The position numbers were made by a program, and so were the translations under genes. A stretch of 64,000 nt of DNA from Liolophura sinensis (Eukaryota > Mollusca > Polyplacophora > Chitonida > Chitonidae): contig NC_088302.1 of NCBI RefSeq assembly GCF_032854445.1, forward strand, positions 48,328,046-48,392,045. Reading direction: 5' to 3'. Positions 36,001 to 48,000 of the stretch are shown here, piece by piece (position 1 is the first letter of the stretch; each line of letters starts with the position of its first letter). The notes under the pieces are model-generated. The model made no database searches. It had not been told where the DNA came from and was given only the letters and a program-made list of their open reading frames with translations.

Positions 36001-39000
36001 GATGGCACCATTTTGCCATATTATAGCTATCTAGAGTTCCTAGGAAAACCTAAGAACTCTTGGACTTCACACAATTTACCGAACATAGCAGGACCTTCTC
36101 ATTTATAAAATACCCTTTCATTCAGATTTTGGAAAGACATTTTCTGATTTGCTAAGGAAAGATAAAGTCACAATATTTTTCTTCAAGTAATGACTCTCCC
36201 AAGGCAGTTTTCTTGGCAGCTCACCTTGGCAAGTTACTGCAGTATCCTGCCCCACATGTGTGCATTGTGACACAGGCAGCCGTTCTGAGTTCCCTGTGTA
36301 CTACTATCATTTTTTCTATGTATATATAGTGGCAGGCTTTATGTTCACTTTAAAATTAATGAAAATTAATAATGACAGAGCTAACACAAAGTAACATAGC
36401 CGCTGCATTGATAACACGTGGCATTAATTATCAATGCTCAAAATAATATTTTTTTCACAACAATTTGTTTGCGGAAGCTCATATATAACTCTAAAAAATA
36501 ACATCAACATGAAAGTACGTCATGCATGTCTTGACTAAGTTAACTGCCTCTAAACATCGGTAAAAGTATAAAAATTTCAAGTAAGTTCTTGTCAACACTG
36601 TAATCTTGTAGATTTTATTCATGATCTATTATGTCCAGCCTTTATGCAAGTTGTTTTCTAGAAACCTAAAGGAGCTTTTCAGTGCTGAATGAAATACGTT
36701 CGTACCTTTCATTTAGAAGTAAGTTTGAAATAGGATTACCAAGGTGAATTAAAAGGAACGCTTTACGCTTGCTCTTATGTTCCCTTGTGTGTATTTGTTG
36801 GTTTGTGATGTAGTACGATAACTTAAGAGCGATTACTTTTTCTATGAAACTTGTCTTGAAGTTTTCACTATAACTAGCCAAAAAAAGAAAGACCACACAT
36901 TGGGTACTGGACTGCATGAATACGAGTCTAGATTAGATCTGTTAGCTTCTGAAACCACATTGTCTTGTTATCGGTCAGTATCAATCGATTTCTCTGTTTC
37001 TGCACATTCAGGTCCATGGCACAGGGGATGGATTAGGGCAGACCCCAGTTGTCGGAGACTCATACGCCTTCGTTGATGACGTTTGCCCGGAGTGTCACGA
37101 GGGTACGCGTGTATAAACTTGGTCTTTATTTATCACGTTGTTTTAGATCGACATACTGAAGGATTGTTCCCTTTTAAGATGGCAGTCAGTTATAAGGGTG
37201 GAAAAAAAACAGGAGTGTCGGGGTATAAACCACCGACTATTTGAAGTTACATATGACATTCTAAAAGTACAAATATGTACAAATCTGCAAACATCGTAGT
37301 CGAAGACAGCTGGCCTTCAACAAACATCAAACTATGTACCGGACAACGCCTTACCCGTACACCAAGAACAATGCAAGTTTACAAATTCTCTGTCCAATTT
37401 CGGGTTTGAACTTGCGGTTCGAATGTCCTAGCGATTTAAAAGAAAGCACGTAAACCCCTTGACTTCAACCTACTTCCACGAGAGTATGTAAATGGTTTTG
37501 AAACGTATCAGTGATATCAATTGTTATTAAATCGCTATTCCATCGACAGAGGGAACAGAAATTTACCTTGTTCAGTTATTCTTGCTGCGCTGGAGTATAA
37601 TTCTAGGGCTGGACTGTTAAGGCTAAACGTAGAGTCAACATTTATATGTTTATCTTCGAATTTTGCATGTCAGCGTACAATTATTTATTTATTTATGTAT
37701 TTGGTTGGTGTTTTACGCCGTACTCAAGGATATTTCACTTATACGACGGCGACCAGCATTATGGTGAGTGGAAACCGGGCAGAGCCCGGGGGAAACCCAC
37801 GACCATCCGCAGGTTAATGGCAGACATGTCAGCGTACAAATAATATATAGGTTCAAGAATACATAAAAGCAGTACTCAGAACATAACTCTAATGGAGTGC
37901 TCCGGCCGCTTTATTGCGATCTTGCCTTTCTTCGGGATAAAGGATAGCGAGTTGGTGTGTAGATCTAGACTGCTAACGTTAGCCCCAGAATTGTGGTTAC
38001 GTCGTTGCCATTTATTTTAATAGAGATATTAAAGTAGGTAATATAATATGGATATCATTGTGCTGGTACATTTTTTTCAGGTGATCTTGACTTTTCCGAG
38101 GACGGCGATGGCCGATGGGATATCGGAATTCAAGCAGTTCAATGTCCAGTTGGGGACTCTAACATAGAGTACAAGTTCCAGGGCAGCCATCAATGGTACA
38201 TCAAGCTGCAGATCAGGAATCATAGGTATGAAGCTCATTAACTGAGCGTTGCAGAAACTTATACTCTTAAATGTTTAATATACATTTAGAAAATGTGCAA
38301 AGGGCGGAAACTCCACATCAGTACACTTTATTGTAGTGTCACACATGTTCATTTGTTATATCCTTATTGTTTTTAACGTATATGGGATGGTCTTCCAGCA
38401 ACCTGCGGTTGGTCAAAGGTTTCCCCCGGGCTCTGCTCTGTTTCCTCCCACCATCATGCTGGCCACCGTGGCATAAGTGAAATATTCTTGAGTACGGCGT
38501 CAAACACCAGTCCTTCTTCTCCAGTCGTACTTGAAAAGGTCTTACATCAACCTGCGGGTAGTCGTGGGTTTATCCCGGGCTCTTACCGGTTTCTTCTCAC
38601 CATAATGCTGGCCACCGTCATATAAGTGAAATATTCTTGAGTACGGCGTAAAACACCAATCAAATAAATAAATCAATTAATCAAACACCAGTCAAATAAT
38701 TAAATAAATATTGTTTTTAATTGTATATAAATATACTTGCCTTTTTTAACCCCTCAACTAAAACTTGGCACTGTGGTATTGCCTATCCGTTCGTCTGTCT
38801 GTATATTTCTTCGACAACAGTCTGTAATTTTACGCTTGTAGGTATATAAGTGTCTGTATATTTCTTCGACAACAATTTTTTACGCTTGTAGGTATATAAG
38901 TTTACCAAACTTGTACCACGTATATACACCCAGTATTGGGAAAAACCTTGTTTATTTTCCACGATGTTTTCAATGTGTTTGAGGTCATCAGCTGTGTTGT

Positions 39001-42000
39001 TTTTTGACAGGCTGGGAAGCAATATTTTCTATACCTTTTCGAGTAACTTCCGTCAAGTTTGTAGCACATGTGCACTTAGACATGCATAAGAATCATGATG
39101 TTTTTTTATTCTTGACCGACATATTTTCAAGGTCATTTTTCCCATGCATTTCCTCTTCCACATACTAATTTAACAAAATGATAAGTCACCAATAAATCCC
39201 ACCAATAAGTGCTTTTGAAACTGATCTGTGCTCCCTTTCGGATTTCAGGCACTTGTCATATTTTTCACTCAATTTCACATCCTTAATACTGTCGTTCAGC
39301 TGAAAAAAAAAATGAATTCCATGATCCAGGTAACACATTAGTTCCCAAGGCAACAGTTTTATAGGGTTTATCATATGTACATTCTTTATATAGTTCAGTT
39401 GTTAAAATGGGGTGAAAAAGGTGAAACGGAATTTCTTCACCGTTGTCGCTAGTTTTATTCACTATATAAATAGGGGGTACTGGTATTCTGCAAGTTAGGA
39501 GATATGCGTCCCTTTTATATACACCTTGCCTCTGAAGTTTTGAAGACATGAAAGGTGTATTACGGTATATCGTCGTTGCTCTCCGTACAGAATCCCTATT
39601 ACACACCTGGAATTGTTTCAAAAAAAGATGAAGACGTTCTTACCCCTGAAACACACCTTAGACGGTTTCTGGGAGCTAGACGACAATCAGATATGGGAGA
39701 AACCCCTTGAAGTACCCTTGACCATCAGATTGACGGCCGCCAATGGGGAAGTCCTCGAGGATTCTGTTGATGCTATAAGTAGGTGGAAACTTAAAACGTA
39801 GGAGTCAATTCCAAAGCAAAAGCCATGACTTATCTAGGTGCTCGTAAGATTTATCTTTAGAATGTCTCTTCATCTTTTTCGGTAATTGCAAAAATTGTTT
39901 TTTTTTTTACCGCGGTGGGGAGAAACCCTTTGGCATGCTGCAAGAAATGGCAACAATTTCAGAACTATTGTAGAATCGAGTGTTATAACCAACAGCAGAG
40001 TAACTTTAGAAATCGATTCCTCCTTTAGCTATTATCTCAAATGTTCACTTCATCTATCTTCATTTCAGAAAACGACGTTGTCATCCAGGGAAGTGTTCAA
40101 GTGTCCCTTGATCCAAGTCTTCCCAGCATGAAAGAAACATCCAATCCCGGGCCTACTTCCACGGGAAAACCAGGAGGTTCTCTAAAACCCAATTCGTCAA
40201 CAAAATCTATAACGACAAACAAACCTACAATTGCGCCAAGTTCCACAGCAGCCAAATCTCCCACGACGGACAAACCCACGACGAACAAACCCACGACGAA
40301 CAAACCCACGAACAAACCCGCGACGACAACCAAACGCAGGAACGCAGACAGCCCTACAGCTACACCAGCGTTAACAACTACGTCACCAGGTACCTCAAAG
40401 GCTCGAGGGCTGTCGTCTTCGGGGTTTTGAAATTCCTTTCGCGTGCCTCTCTTTGTTACCAGAACCTTTGTTAGCAGAACCTTTCCTAGCCGAGCGTCCT
40501 AATAATAAACGTTCCAATCATCATAAATACATATATTAAACACAAGACTGTAGTTTCACCAAGATTAAAGGTTTGTTGTGGATTTGAATGTCCCTGAATT
40601 CAAGTCGTAAGCATTATCTTTATTTTAACACTACTTCAGGAACGGGCATCTTGGATCTGTATCTCAGTAACCATACTGGATTTGTGAGTATTGTTATCAT
40701 ATTCTTACCACACTAGTCTTAAAAGTGGAAGAGACAAATGAGTATAAATACTGCTGTAAAGGTCCACAAACTTTGCCCATCAGTTGTAATGTTTGGGTGC
40801 TTTAAATTACGAGATAAAACATCGAAAACACATTTCAGAACGGTGCAAAAAACATATAACATATAAGTAGAAAATGTGTCCTGAAAATATTTCCTGATGA
40901 ATATATTTGATTTTTAAATTTTGTTCTTTTTTCTTTAAAGCATTAGCGCTTTTAATTTTCATTGTAAAGTATTAAGATTTACATGTCTCCTACCAACAAA
41001 TGTATGTTAATAATGTGTTTTACCACACTACAGAACGAAAAATTAGTAATAGAAGGGTAATAATTTTACGTATTAACAAGGGCAAAAGCTGTTTTCCAAT
41101 GCAGATGCCTTTATTAGGCGGATAACGGATTTTACATCAATCACATGTAAAGCACTTGTTTTCATCCATTTGAGTACAGTTCATAAGGTTTGTATATTTA
41201 TGTGTTGAGTGTTTCTGGTAGGACTCGAGGATTAAAGAGTTGGCATTGATCGACGATAGCGCACTGGCAAACTTTAGCACCTTTCCATCACATGCAATTT
41301 AATAAATTTTCTATAACGAATGCCATGAATTTGGTTTCCTCGTATTTATTATGTAGGCCTACATGTAAGTAAGCTTTTGACATATCTCTCCTCTTATCAT
41401 ATGAAGCTGTAATTACGTGTAAGTGAACACTTTCACCGTTTACAGCCTGTGATTTCAGGCAACATTTTCGGGCACCCCAAACGGCTCTCTGTGTCAATAC
41501 TCTCCACCCGCCCTGCCCCAGATAGCCAATTCGAACTTTATCCGGACAACAGCTGGACTGACTGGGTCCCTGATGTACGGGTCTCTGGCGTGCGGAACTT
41601 GCTTCAAGGTGCGTTACACACGAGTCGTTTTCGTTTTTGTGATTGGATAGGTGTTTTAATACCCCACAATCTGAAGAAATTAAGGCAAGACTGTGTGTAG
41701 TCTTCATAGACCAGTGAGAATCAGAAATGATGTATACATTTGGCCATCGAGTTGCCTTATGTTTGTACAAAGGATTGTTTGCTTACTGGAGAACTTGGCG
41801 CTGAAGACGGAATTGAAATAATGTGAAAAACTGGTGATCGTTTATTATCGTAATCACGTCCCTGAAGGCTGTACGGAACACTTTTGAACTATTCGGAGTA
41901 AAAAACCATTTGCATAAAACTGTTGTGATTACTTTTCTACATGTTTTTGATTCACCTATACTGCCTGATTATTATGTTTAAACATTTTGTGAATTGCGTT

Positions 42001-45000
42001 CAAACCAGTATCTGGTTTTAAAATAATAACTGTGGGGATGACCATACGAAATCCATTATAAATCCCATATATTTAAGTCAATGGGACTTATAATCATAGC
42101 ATGGAAGATTCATGGCGCTATACTTTGTAAGCATGTATCTAATCCCATTTAACCCAGGCCAGGGGCATTATAAACACTGCTGTTTTCATATCACTGCTGT
42201 GTTTATATGAACAGTAACCATACAAGCGTAACCGAATTACATGCACCCTTGTAATTTTTCTTGCTTCGTAGCTTGATATTTTGTATAACATGAGTCTGTC
42301 CACTGTTTTAAGCATAGTATTGTGGTCTACATATGTACGTACTGTATTTAAGTTTTTGGTTATCACACACGCACGATATTAATGGAAATGCCGTCTACTT
42401 CCATTTAACTATCTTCCGTTACACCTTTATATGATTTTAAGAGATTGTTAATTTTAATATGATTAACGACAGTGGTCTTTGGGAATATGACTTTGGATTT
42501 TGCTTCACCTTTTGACGGTCCAAACCGTAATTTGGATATACTTTGCTTATCAGTTAACCCATATTTGATGACAAACAAAGCAAAAACAAACAAACAGTAT
42601 GGTTTTGTCTTCTCTCCTCCAGGCCCGTGCTACAGGCGGTGGCTCCGGAACCCCTCAACTGCCGGAAGAATTCTATGTGTTTGTGGATGACATTTGTCCA
42701 GGCTGCACTGGAGGTATAGCTTATCATGATTACGTTTAATCCCACAATGCTACTGGTTGTCGTCGTATAAGTGAAATATTCTTGAGTAAGGCGTAAGGTA
42801 CCAATGAAATAAATAAATAAATATCATGATTACCATAAGGTTACATGGACTGATCATTCTTCCTTGCGTAATTTTAACTCATGTTAGTCCACTTTTCTTA
42901 TTGGAATTCAGTGAAAACACAGCGCACAGCTTTTTATAAAGAGGACATACAACTTAGTCAAGACGACCACAGTGATTAATTGGGCGTTGAGTGTCGCTTA
43001 AACTAATCCGTATATAAAATACATCAACTAGGTGTTTATACGTTGTGTTCCCCAAAAGATCACAGTCTTCAAATTCCGAAGGAAGACAAAGTATAATTAT
43101 ATGTCTTGTATGGAACCGTGGTGGTTTATTGTGCATTTGGAGATTGGATATGCAGTTTTCTGGTATAATAGAAATGTGATAATCGATTAGATAATATCTG
43201 CATGTGCTATTTTCAGAACATGGCACAATTATTTGTGATATATATATATGTTTGTTTTTACCTCACAGGGTCTTTAAACTTAGCTGAGCCCGGATACGAT
43301 AGATGGGACCTGACAATCAATGCAGTCCAGTGTCCAGTGGGAGAAACTAAGATAGAATACAAATTCCAAGGAAGTAATCCGTGGTACATTAAACTTCAGA
43401 CCAGAAACCACAGGTGATATGTCCTTAAGTACTAACAATTTTATAGTATAACATCGTCTCTTGTTGCAACACACATTTGTCATATAAAGCTACAGATCAA
43501 GAATCCCTGGTTTGTCATTTACCAGCAAAATGATGTAGGACAAACCGTGATTTGTTTGGCCCACTGCATAAGTTTTATATTTGTACTCATATTTGTATAT
43601 TGCAATTTGACACGTGATTGATATATTATATATCTTGATATTTTTTAACTGCCTATATATATGATTGCTTTTTTCTTTATGTTATTGCCGGGGGGGGCTA
43701 ATGGCTTTGTAGACCTTAAACATGAAATAATTAATTCAAGTCAGTTAATCCCAAAGGCAGCATTTTTATAGGCATAACTATACTTATCGCTTGGTTCCCA
43801 GAACGAGGTGAAATAAGGAAATACTGCCACACTGGATAGACAAATAGGCCTTCAGCTTTGATTATTAAAAGAAATAAGCATAATGTAAGAAAAGTGGGTC
43901 CTTCTGAATCTTTATGAATGAAAAAGAAAATGACAATTATTTGTCACAATACGTGTTACTAAATGTAGTCCAAGTTGTTAAGATTCACTTCCCATACGTG
44001 TCTTAGCAGCGTGAAACTAAATACAGGTTGTATCGTCGTTGTTATCACCACAGAATCCCTATAACCCACCTGAATACAGGTTGTATCGTTGTTGTTATCA
44101 CCAGAGAATCCCTATAACCCACCTGAATACAGGTTGTATCGTCGTTGTTATCACCACAGAATCCCTATAACCCACCTAGAATTGTTTCAAAAAAAGATGA
44201 AGAAGTTCTCACCCCTCAACCACACCCTTGACGGTTTCTGGGAGCTAAGTGACAATGAACCCTGGGAGAAACCCCTTGAAGTACCCATGATCATTAGAAT
44301 GACGGCCGCCAATGGGGAAGTCCTCGAGGATGTTATTGATACTATAAGTAAGTACACACTTAAACATAAAAGCTAGTTCCGGACATAACTTATCTATATG
44401 TTTGTATCATTTACTGTTAGAATATTTCTAATGGGTTTGGGTAATACTTTATGTCACGAAAAACATGCTTTCTATACTGAGTTAACGGCTTTACGGCAAG
44501 CTGCCCAAAATGTTATTGTTAATGAAGCTTCCTGCATTCTAGTGTTGTAACCAAGAATTAAGTAACTTGACTGCATACAGCTATTTAATTTCTATGTTCA
44601 TTCTAGTAAATGACGTTATCATCTCGGGAAGTGTTCAAGTATCACTTGATCCAAGTCTTCCCAGCATGAGCGAATCATCCAACCCTGGGCCTAAACCTGC
44701 AAGTTCTCCAAACCCCAGCTCGACATCGAAACCAGCTACGACAAACCAGCCACGGACGACAGTCAAAGCCAAGAGCACTAGCAGAGCTAGGTCAAGATTA
44801 AGAGACTCGCCATCAGGTACACCAAATTCACGGCAAGCTAAACCAGATATATAATAAAAAAGCATCTATCGAGTGACGTACTCCAAATAAACACAGCAAT
44901 CGCGATTCCTTGCACCACTGCTTCTAACAAGATGAATTAAGTAATCAGTTGTTTTTCCCAGCAATTATATTACATCGGGCGTCATTTGAGAACAAAACAA

Positions 45001-48000
45001 CGGTTTTATTGTTTTCTGACAAGCCTTAAAATTCTTTTGATATGGCAGTTAATCACGTTATTTACAAAATCATCAAACAAAATACATGTATATGTTTATT
45101 TTCGAAACACGCCCATCTTTTAAAAAATTACCTGAGCTGTAGCCCCAGGTGAATCGTACGTGAATGGAGATCTGTACACAGCTATAACAACTCCGCAGAC
45201 GACAACGCCTTGGCACGTGAGATCGACTGTGAACGTTAAGCTAGACTTTGATTAACATTTGATATCTTCGGGATTTTTAAATCCCATCATTTCTGGTACC
45301 GCTCTGTGTTAACATAAGTTTTCTCAACCGATGAGAGATTCCAGTTGTCACGTTTCATCATGATGATATTTTAGTCGTTATTTTATTTTTGTTTAGATGT
45401 GGGTATCTTGGACTTGTATCGAAGCAACCATACTGGATTTGTAAGTATTGTCAGAGGATATGAACTTGTTTTCCTAAATGCTTTTGTTGATTGTTTGATT
45501 GACTGATTCGTGTTAAAAGCTGTACTCAAGAATTTTTCACTATATTATTTTTCAATAATATAATTGTTATGAATTAAAAAAAGAAAGCTCTTCTTTATCA
45601 TTTCTTAAAACATTATAATACTTTGAGGAGATGAACCGAAAAAGATGGTGTTTGTTTCCGGTCTGCATTGAAAACTTAATTTTCTCGTTTATTCCCGCAC
45701 AGTACACCCTACATATCTAATACCTAAGTAGAAAAATTGTCTGCAGAATACTTTGTGATGTATATATTTGTTTTTGAACTTCTGTTTTCCCAAAGCATTG
45801 CCGCCTTTTTGTTTAACTGGTGTTCAGATACATGAGTCTTATCTCTTCGAGGAATGTATTTCCATGGATCATTTGCCAGCGAATGGAAATGTAGTAAACA
45901 GCGACAAATAGAAAGCCACAATGAATTCTATATATTCTCAACCACAAAAGCTATATATCGATGTCCATATTTAGCTGATATTCCATTTTAACTGTATATA
46001 TCAAATTGGATCAATATTGAATCTTCTGCATGAGGATAGTCCATGGGACTGTAATTATCTTGAGGTTTTCTGTACTGGAGAGTACTCTCTAACACATGAT
46101 AATCGATCAGTTTTTTTTTGACCTATCAAATATTTGGTTGAAATTATAAACAACGTGCTCTTATGTATTGTGTAAAGAACAACTCTTGATACATATTTTC
46201 GCTTCTTTTCATTCCAAGCTTGCATTCTTTCCTTGGACAGGATGTCCTTCCTTTTCAACCATGGGTAAATGTGATTTCAGGCAACATTTTCGGGCACCCC
46301 AAAGGGTACTCTGTGTCAGTATTCGCCACCCGCTCTGCCCCTTGTGGCCAGTTCGAGCCTCATCCGAACAACCGCTGGATTGGGTGGGTCTCTGATGCAC
46401 GGGTCTCTGGCATGCGGAACTTGCTTCAAGGTAGGTTACAACGGCTCTGTGTTCATCGTGCTGAATTAGATCCCCGCTGTGGATATATGAACAGTTGCAA
46501 TCAAAGCGCAACTGAGATACAGATTTTATTATCCCGCATCAGACGAAATACTCAGCTTTCCATTATACAACAACAATCACGTGGGGTACAGATATAATCT
46601 CGAATCCTACAAACGACGTCAAATGTGTCTGCTGAGTAGGTTATCTCCCTTTGTTGGGGCCCAACGATGGTCACATCGCTGAAGCCATTCACCTATACAT
46701 CGGTCTTCTGCACTTAATTGACTGGTCTTTGCAGGATAAATTCCATACATGGTTGCTCCGTGATAGGACACGCAAATATATGGTGTCTATAAACCTCACG
46801 ACGCCTCGCCCAGTATGAGGAGTATTGGCACCATACATATGTGTCCTGCCACTGAGTAACCATTTAACTAATATTATCGACAACTTATATTCTAGCATGG
46901 TACACTGTTTGAATACTGATTTCTCTCAGTCGCCTAGAACATAGCTTGCGTCTTCCCTACATCCTTGAAAACTGTTGACTGCTTATCGTTGTATGATTCT
47001 GAGCTATTTTCGTACTTTAAATACTTTCTTAGTTTTTTGGTGGTTTGTGTTAAGCCTCGTTTTGGGAATTGGCCTGGTTAACGACTGGTATACGAATGTC
47101 TATTTTGACACATAGATAGATACGCACTGGTCGTTTTTGTCTTTGTCATTGGATGCGGGTTTTGGTACACCACAATAAACGGAAATAAACGCAAAGGCCA
47201 TAATCATAGACCATTGAGACTCTCAAATTGTACATACATTCCCCCGACAAGTTGCTTTGTTTGTACAAAAAGATTTGTCAGGTTACTGAAGAGCGTGATT
47301 CGATAAATGTGCACAAAATGGTATTCGTGTTTTACTGTGACAATGTCTGTCAAGGTTCTACGAGGCACTTCAAGGAATTTTCTAGGTATGAAAACTCAGC
47401 ATATGCATGAAACCTGTTTTGATGTTATAAGAAGGATGGAAATGGATACTCTTCTTATCATTTTATTGTACACGTTTGTCTAATACTTTGCCATCTGATG
47501 AAAAACAAAGCAAAAAAAAACAAAAAACAAACAAAAAAAAAAAACAACAAAACCAAAACAAAAAAACAAAAAAACAAAAAAGAAACAGTACAGTTTTGAC
47601 TTCTCTCCTCCAGGCTCGTGCTACAGGCGGTGGCATCGGAACCACTCCGCTGTCGGGAGACTTCTACGTGTTTGTGGACAACGTCTGTCAAGGCTGTCCC
47701 GGAGGTATTGCTTATTATGATTGCTATAAGGTTACATGGATGAATCACTCTTGATGTTTTGGTGCAATTGGGGCTAGGTGTGCTGGTTTGGCGATTTGGA
47801 TACAGTCAACAGCAGAATGTGTCTAACGAGTGGACATGTAAGGAGACACACAACAGAGATCAATTACAGTATCATTTCGACGTTACCAGATGTTTATCCA
47901 TAGTAAAACATTGACAGCCGAAACATTCTAATATAGTTACGTGTCTAATATGAGACCATAGGACTGTTATTGTATGTTTTGCATACCGGGTATAATTATG

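Larger units (their letters stand above)
33089..40389 (+). other. Expansin module 1 plus linker (residues 1-338), key aspartate present
   Basis: Signal peptide about 1-14. The DPBB domain (about 39-143) starts ATYYGEG, with six cysteines (52, 84, 87, 114, 117, 141) that could form three disulfides, as in plant beta-expansins. FVDDVCPEC (109-117) and LDFS (122-125) align with TDLYPEG and LDLS of the bacterial expansin BsEXLX1. D112 and D123 therefore correspond to its Asp71 and essential Asp82. The CBM63-like domain (about 144-247) has W158-Y159, RNHR (165-168) and F194-W195. The linker (about 248-338) is rich in Thr, Pro, Lys and Ser with TTNKP repeats, probably O-glycosylated. Alignment to BsEXLX1 is by eye and from memory. 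Confidence 0.88.
40640..44816 (+). other. Expansin module 2 plus linker (residues 338-613), key aspartate replaced by Asn
   Basis: It begins with exon GILDLYLSNHTGF, which matches the end of exon 1 (ILRLYQGNFNGD) and shows where modules join. The DPBB domain opens ATFSG at 353, with cysteines at 364, 397, 400, 427, 430 and 454. FVDDICPGC (422-430) keeps the first aspartate (D425). The expected LD motif reads SLNLA (434-438), so N436 sits where Asp is essential in BsEXLX1. The CBM63-like surface is kept: W471-Y472 and F507-W508. A Ser/Pro/Thr linker follows (about 561-613). This module may bind without loosening. Confidence 0.87.

Noticed and set aside
41449-41700. Plus-strand open frame starting MISGNIFGHPKRLS
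   Set aside because: It overlaps expansin exon 8 in the wrong frame. The correct frame from the acceptor at 41458 reads ATFSG and aligns with modules 1 and 3.
41288-41770. 160-codon minus-strand open frame
   Set aside because: Antisense shadow of expansin exon 8 and its flanks. A similar antisense frame occurs at 46209-46511 for the homologous exon.
46220-46597. Plus-strand open frame starting MHSFLGQDVL
   Set aside because: It covers expansin exon 14 in a shifted frame and runs through its donor. The spliced frame gives ATFSGTPKG instead.
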